DNA of 64,000 bases from Cunninghamia lanceolata. Its lineage: Eukaryota > Streptophyta > Pinopsida > Cupressales > Cupressaceae. The notes under the pieces were generated by a model, which worked only from the letters and a program-made list of their open reading frames with translations, was not told the origin of the DNA and did no database searches. Below, in pieces: positions 59,547 to 64,000 of the stretch. Position numbers and translations under genes: made by a program. The stretch covers positions 1,829,501 to 1,893,500 of the forward strand of contig BSBN01000850.1 of NCBI GenBank assembly GCA_027924645.1, given 5' to 3'. The first letter of the stretch is position 1. Each line of letters opens with the position of its first letter.

Positions 59547-59750
59547 TTCCATTAATGTAATCAACTATATTATTAGTGCAACTAGTGGGATGTATGAAAT
59601 TATTAACCCAATCAAGAAACCTCTTGATCAGATTAGTGTTAGTACAATAAAACCTTACTCATGCCAGTGAGGCGTTATGCTGCCAGAATTTCCTGCATTA
59701 TAGGGTTTGGTTAGTTTAGTAAGTTTGAACCCTATTAGCGATGTTAATCG

Positions 59751-59991
59751 TGTCACGATGACCCCCTTGTTGGCCTTCTTGTGATGGGTATGCGTACATG
59801 TGCATATTTCCCCACTTTCAGCTCTTATGTTTGCACATTAAGTGTATGCCACCGAGCATGCTGGCACGTGCGAGGGGGTTTCATGGGAAGCGTGGAAATT
59901 TTTTTGATGTTTTGTGTCATGACCACATGTCAAATGTGGACATGACAAGTGTGATGTGTGTAATGACTGCACGGGAAATGTGGGCATGACA
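59751..59991 (+). repeat. putative 5' LTR of the right-hand gypsy element
   Basis: From TGTCACGATGACC to GGGCATGACA, ending where the primer site begins. At 241 bp it is short for the lineage, so the true start may lie further left. The 3' LTR needed to settle this is outside the window. Confidence 0.55.
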
Positions 59992-59993
59992 TT

Positions 59994-60009
59994 TGGTATC
60001 AGAGCCCAA
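59994..60009 (+). other. primer-binding site of the right-hand gypsy element
   Basis: TGGTATCAGAGCCCAA, initiator-Met type, begins two bases after the LTR end. Confidence 0.9.
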
Positions 60010-60087
60010 GTTTAAACACTGGGCATATTTGGGGCACGTTACTTATTCTGCAACTTTGATTAATTAGTGCCTACTTTGTTTTGTAGG

Positions 60088-61500
60088 ATGCCTCCCTAAC
60101 GTGTTCAACGAGTGCGATCGTGCAACACGACGTCCGTTGAGGTGCACAGTGATTCCTCTGTAGAGGGACAGGCACCCGTAGTTATAGCAGATCAGCCAAT
60201 ACCATAGGCACCACTAGTATTAGACATAGTTCCTCAAATTTTACAGACATTACAGGCCATGTTAGAGAGGTTATCGCCAACTATTCCAGAGCCACGTGAT
60301 GAGCCTCACGTTGATCCATGAGAGGAGCCATGTAAGGAGCCGCATGCTGAGCCACGTGTTGAACCCCGCGTCAATCTGTGAGAGGTGCCACGTATGGAGC
60401 CTTTCGTAGAGATACCTGATACTAGAGTGGAGGAGGTAGGGTCAGCCTACCAAGCATGGAGTAGGAGTCCTCTAAGGCTTTCGAGGTGAGATAAGACAAT
60501 GAGAGTAGAGCAGATACATCATGGACCATATGAGTATGGGTTGGATGAGCCAGTTATAGGACTTACAGACAGAGGAGACCCCACCAGAGACCTGCTTAGG
60601 CTCAATCCACCTACCTTCACAGGAGCTATAGAGGGAGCTATGGCTGAGGCTTGGCTTATCAGTTTAGATAGGTGCTTCGCGTTGCGACCTTATGGGAGCA
60701 ACATGAAAGCACGAGCAGCAGTACACCTTTTGAGAGATGCAGCAGCTACTTGGTGCCGCACTGAGGAGTGTAAGCACCGGTTATCCTTAGATACCCTCAC
60801 ATGGGACATGTTCATGGAGTGCTTTAATGCGCGATACTTGTCAGATCACTATAGAGAACACCAAATAGATGAGTTCCATGATTTACAGCAGAGAGGACTC
60901 ACGGTTGTTCAGTATGAGAGTCGGTTCATTGAGCTTTCTCATTATGCAGAGGATCTCCACGATGAGAAACTCCTAGTGCACAAATTTATCAGAGGTTTGA
61001 ATCATGGGATAGCAGGACCAGTACGTATGGTAGATCCCTTGTCTATGAGTGAGGCTATCCAAAAGGCTTTTATTACAGAGGAAATTTAGGGATGAGGGTA
61101 GAATTTATGCCTGTAGTTTCAGGACCGTAATCAGCAGCAACAGCAGAACTTTCAAAGACCACAATCCACACGACAAAGAGGAGAATTCAATTCTTCATCA
61201 TTACCTCCTAGGCCTCCACAATAGCAGTAGCAGCATCAGCAGAGGTCTAGACCCCCGCAGAGGGTTCAAGAAGGACAGAACCGTGGTTGGCAGTAGCAGG
61301 GCCCGCGTAGAGATCAGAGACATTAGGGATCATCTGCGGGACCCGTGAGCTCTCAGCAGTCTTACATAGGTTCACAGGGATCCACTGGATGGACTGGACA
61401 ACAACAGTCAGGTAGGACTCAGTCAGGACAGTTACAGGCTAGGGGCCCGTGTTATGTATGTGGTGGGGTAGGGCATATGGCTAGAGAGTGTCCATAAGGA
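60088..61500 (+). pseudogene. gypsy gag with intact zinc knuckle, frame-broken
   Basis: The N-terminal part (60088-60490) has imperfect EPR/EPH repeats and stops. The gag core is open at 60499-61089 (AEAWLISLDRCF, AAATWCRTEE, GLTVVQYESRFIELS). After a shift, CYVCGGVGHMARECP is encoded near 61450-61494, an intact CCHC knuckle. Confidence 0.85.
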
Positions 61501-62312
61501 TTTACAATAGGGGGACAGCCCCGTGCAGGAGGATCTGAGCAGACTATAGGTGATGTGGGCAGGTCCCACCGCATGTTTGTAGCGGTTAACAACCACCAGG
61601 CTGACTTCCAGGCCTCATTTATTGAGATAGTAGGTATGATTGGGGATTTCCCCATCTCTATTCTTTTTGACTCTGGAGCTACCGACTCTTTTCTGTCTAC
61701 ATAGTTAGTGGAACGTTGCAAACTGGGGCTTCTAGGCAGGACATTAGGTGGGAGGTTGAGTTGGCCTCTGGGGCCAGGATGTCAGTAGATACCTTGGTTA
61801 GAGATTGCGAGATCTCCTTAGGTTCCTTCACTACATCATGTGACCTTAGGGTTATGCCTTCATGAACCTACAATGTAGTTTTGGGTATGGACTGGCTTGC
61901 GGCTCATAGAGCCAAGCTAGATTGTCGCCAGAGGATGATTAGCTTCTTAGACAATCATGGCTCACCGATTGATATAGTGGGCATTCAGAAGCCCACAATT
62001 GTTCGTATGATATCCATTCAGCAGCTTAAGTGCTGCATGTGGAAGGGTTGTCAGATGTTTGCTATCACGGTTAGTGACAAATCAGAGAATGAGCTTGAGG
62101 CTACTTTAGATGATCACCCTATCCTGAGAGACTTTGCCAATGTATTTTTGCCAGAATTACCAGGTATGCCTCCATGCAGAGAGGGTGATTTCCACATCAA
62201 CTTAGTGCCGGGTGTAGAGCCAGTGTCTCGTGCACCCTACAAGATGACCACACATGAACTTACAGAGCTCAAACTACAGTTAGAGGAGTTACTTGAGAAG
62301 GGGCACATCTGA
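61500..62312 (+). pseudogene. gypsy protease and linker to reverse transcriptase
   Basis: The protease has ILFDSGATDSFLS near 61660-61700. The later segment GMDWLAAHRAKLDC is near 61882-61925. The linker up to 62312 (LPELPGMPP, EPVSRAPYKM) is open and ends at a TGA where CGA would be expected. Confidence 0.85.
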
Positions 62313-63480
62313 CCTAGCGTTTCACCATGGGGCGCACCGGTTATCTTCGTGAAGAAGAAGGATGGGTCTCTTTAATTATGCATGGATTACAGGCAGTTGA
62401 CAAGGTGACGGTGAAGAATTGTTATCCTCTACCTAGGATTGACGACCTCTTTGATTAGATGCAGGGAGCCAGATTGTTCTCAAAAATTGATCTAAAATCT
62501 AGGTATCACCAATTGCGCATCACAGAGGCAGACATTCATAAGACTTCTTTTCGAACCAGATATGGCCATTATGAGTTCACAGTGGTACCCTTTGGTTTGA
62601 CGAATACCCCTACAGTGTTCATGAGCCTCATGAACAAAGTGTTCCGCACTTACTTGGATCGGTTCGTAATCATTTTCCTTGATGATTTTTTGATATATTC
62701 ACCGACTGAGGAGGAGCATGTGGATCATTTACGTCAAGTGTTGCAGTGCTTATGAGAGCAGTAGCTATATGGCAACCTGGCAAAGTGTGCCTTCTTCAGG
62801 ACAGAGGTGCAGTATTTGGGGCACATCTTATCAGGCGATGGCATCTCTATAGATCTGTCAAAGATCAAAGCAATTTAGGACTGGCCAACACCCACTAGCG
62901 TGACTGAGGTCAGGAGCTGTATGGGATTATCTGGTTATTACCGTATATTTGTTGAGGGCTTTTCCAGATTAGCACATCCCATCACTTTCCTTCAGTGGAA
63001 AGGGAAAGGTTTCACTTGGACTGAGTAGTGTGAGAGGGCCTTCAGGGTCCTCAAGGAGCATCTTACTAGCGCTCCCATATTAGCGGTTCCAGATCCTACA
63101 GAGGATTTTGTTGTTTGCACAGATGCATCACTAGAGGGTTTGGGAGCCCTGCTCATGTAGGGTGGTAGAGCGATTGCCTACGAATCACGTAAGCTCAAGA
63201 CACATGAGCTAAACTACCCTACTCATGATTTAGAGTTCACAGTAGTCATTCATGCTCTTGTTCGTTGGAGACACTTCCTTTTAGGTTGACGCTTTGAGCT
63301 CCATTCGGATCATCATAGCTTGCAGTATATTTTCACACAGCTAAATTTGAACGCCTGTCAGTGGCGTTGGATGGAGTTCTTGTGCCAGTACGACTTTAAT
63401 GTCCACTACATCAAAGGGAAGGAGAACGTGGTTGCTGATACCTTGAGTCGAAGGCACCATGAGATCCTAACCTTGACATT
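62313..63480 (+). pseudogene. gypsy reverse transcriptase and RNase H, frame-broken
   Basis: RT motifs: [15 protein letters not shown] near 62475-62520, [10 protein letters not shown] near 62590-62620, and the catalytic box FLDDFLIYS near 62674-62700 with both Asp present. The thumb motif SGYYR is near 62925-62950. RNase H begins with FVVCTDASLEG near 63110-63140 and ends with VVADTLSRR near 63427-63455. In-frame TAG codons at 62456, 62876, 63026 and 63158 stand where Gln (CAG) would fit. Confidence 0.87.
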
Positions 63481-64000
63481 AAAGGTGGACTTGAGAGAGC
63501 GTATCCTACAACATCTACCTGAGGATGAGTGGTTTCTTGAGGTGCAGCAGGAAATTCAGAATGAGAGGGCCCTTAAGGGCAAATTTGCAGGATATTCCCT
63601 TGAGCATGATGGTTTGCTTAGACATTGGCAACGCATCTATGTACCCCATGCAGGTGATCTACATGCAGTGATCCTTTCAGAGGCTCATAGGGCACCTTAT
63701 GCAGCACACCTAACAGTGAAGAAGATGCATGCTGATTTGTGATAGTTATATCATTAGGTTGGGATGAGATGAGACATTGTAGAATATGTTGCTCGTTTCC
63801 TTGAGTGCAGAGGGTCAAGGCCGAGCATTAGCATCCAACAGGACTGTTGTACTCTCACGAGATACCTGAGTGGAAATGGGACACCATTTCCATGGATTTT
63901 ATCGTTGGTCTACCTATGTCATCACGTCACCATGATGCCATCATGGTGACAGTTGACAAGTATGCAGATGCTAAGAGAACTGATCGGAGCTTCTCACTGG
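63480..64000 (+). pseudogene. gypsy integrase, N-terminal part, cut by the window end
   Basis: The zinc-binding region (H..YAAHLTVKKMHADL, then C..C after a break) is near 63660-63830. The core begins with WKWDTISMDFIVGLP near 63860-63915 and VDKYADAKRTD near 63955-63985. The catalytic E and the C-terminus lie outside the window. Confidence 0.83.

Larger units (their letters stand above)
59751..64000 (+). mobile_element. Ty3/gypsy element, 5' part (continues beyond the window)
   Basis: A putative 5' LTR, a primer-binding site, gag, zinc knuckle, protease, reverse transcriptase, RNase H and the start of integrase follow in gypsy order. The style of the protease-RT linker (GMDWLAAHRAKLDCRQ) recalls the Tekay/Del chromovirus lineage. 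Stops, mostly TAG and TGA, break it throughout. Confidence 0.9.

Overview
The window looks like nuclear DNA of a seed plant, most likely a gymnosperm and probably a conifer. It is AT-rich and filled with LTR retrotransposons. It holds fragments of typical land-plant gene families (wall-associated kinase, pentatricopeptide repeat, ankyrin) and no intact host gene. It also carries a decayed Penelope-like retroelement, a class I know in plants essentially from conifers (the 'Dryad' elements). The species is an inference; I could not search a database. No tRNA, rRNA or CRISPR was seen.

Layout. (1) 1-2341: AT-rich spacer with a minisatellite that resolves into a 76-bp higher-order repeat. (2) 2347-9428: a complete, young Copia element of the Sirevirus type on the + strand, with ~1.29-kb LTRs, a GCCCT target duplication and one uninterrupted gag-pol frame of 1384 codons. 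(3) 9434-12980: spacer with a dispersed repeat and one broken unknown ORF. (4) about 13.0-34.8 kb: a four-level nest. A plant L1-type LINE on the - strand was split between ORF1 and ORF2 by a Ty3/gypsy chromovirus (17623-32605, - strand). The chromovirus was split by a Sirevirus-like element without pol (21909-29810, - strand, target duplication AGAAG). That element was in turn split by a solo LTR (25852-26799, target duplication ATATC). (5) 35.1-50.1 kb: a LARD-like element with LTRs of about 4.9-5.0 kb and a non-coding 3.6-kb interior. Both LTR copies carry ankyrin and PPR gene fragments, and a truncated wall-associated-kinase exon sits at the left edge. (6) 51.4-53.8 kb: the Penelope-like element, with reverse transcriptase and GIY-YIG endonuclease remains. 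(7) 54-59.7 kb: spacer with minisatellites, long (TA)n tracts and an in-frame 63-bp repeat. (8) 59751-64000: the 5' part of a decayed Ty3/gypsy element on the + strand, cut by the window end.

How the parts relate. The intact Sirevirus and the pol-less element share LTR 3'-end sequence, the same initiator-Met tRNA primer-binding site, several copies of the GGGGGAG polypurine motif, a hairpin near the LTR end whose stem changes are compensated, and GCCGAC motifs about 30 bp from the TATA box. I infer that the pol-less element is, or was, mobilised in trans by relatives of the intact one. It encodes a coiled-coil/four-zinc-knuckle ORF1 and an ~890-codon ORF2 that I do not recognise. This is the best candidate here for an undescribed system.

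Most older coding regions are broken by TAG or TGA codons and by G-to-A changes at catalytic positions. This is the pattern expected from deamination of methylated cytosines in silenced repeats.
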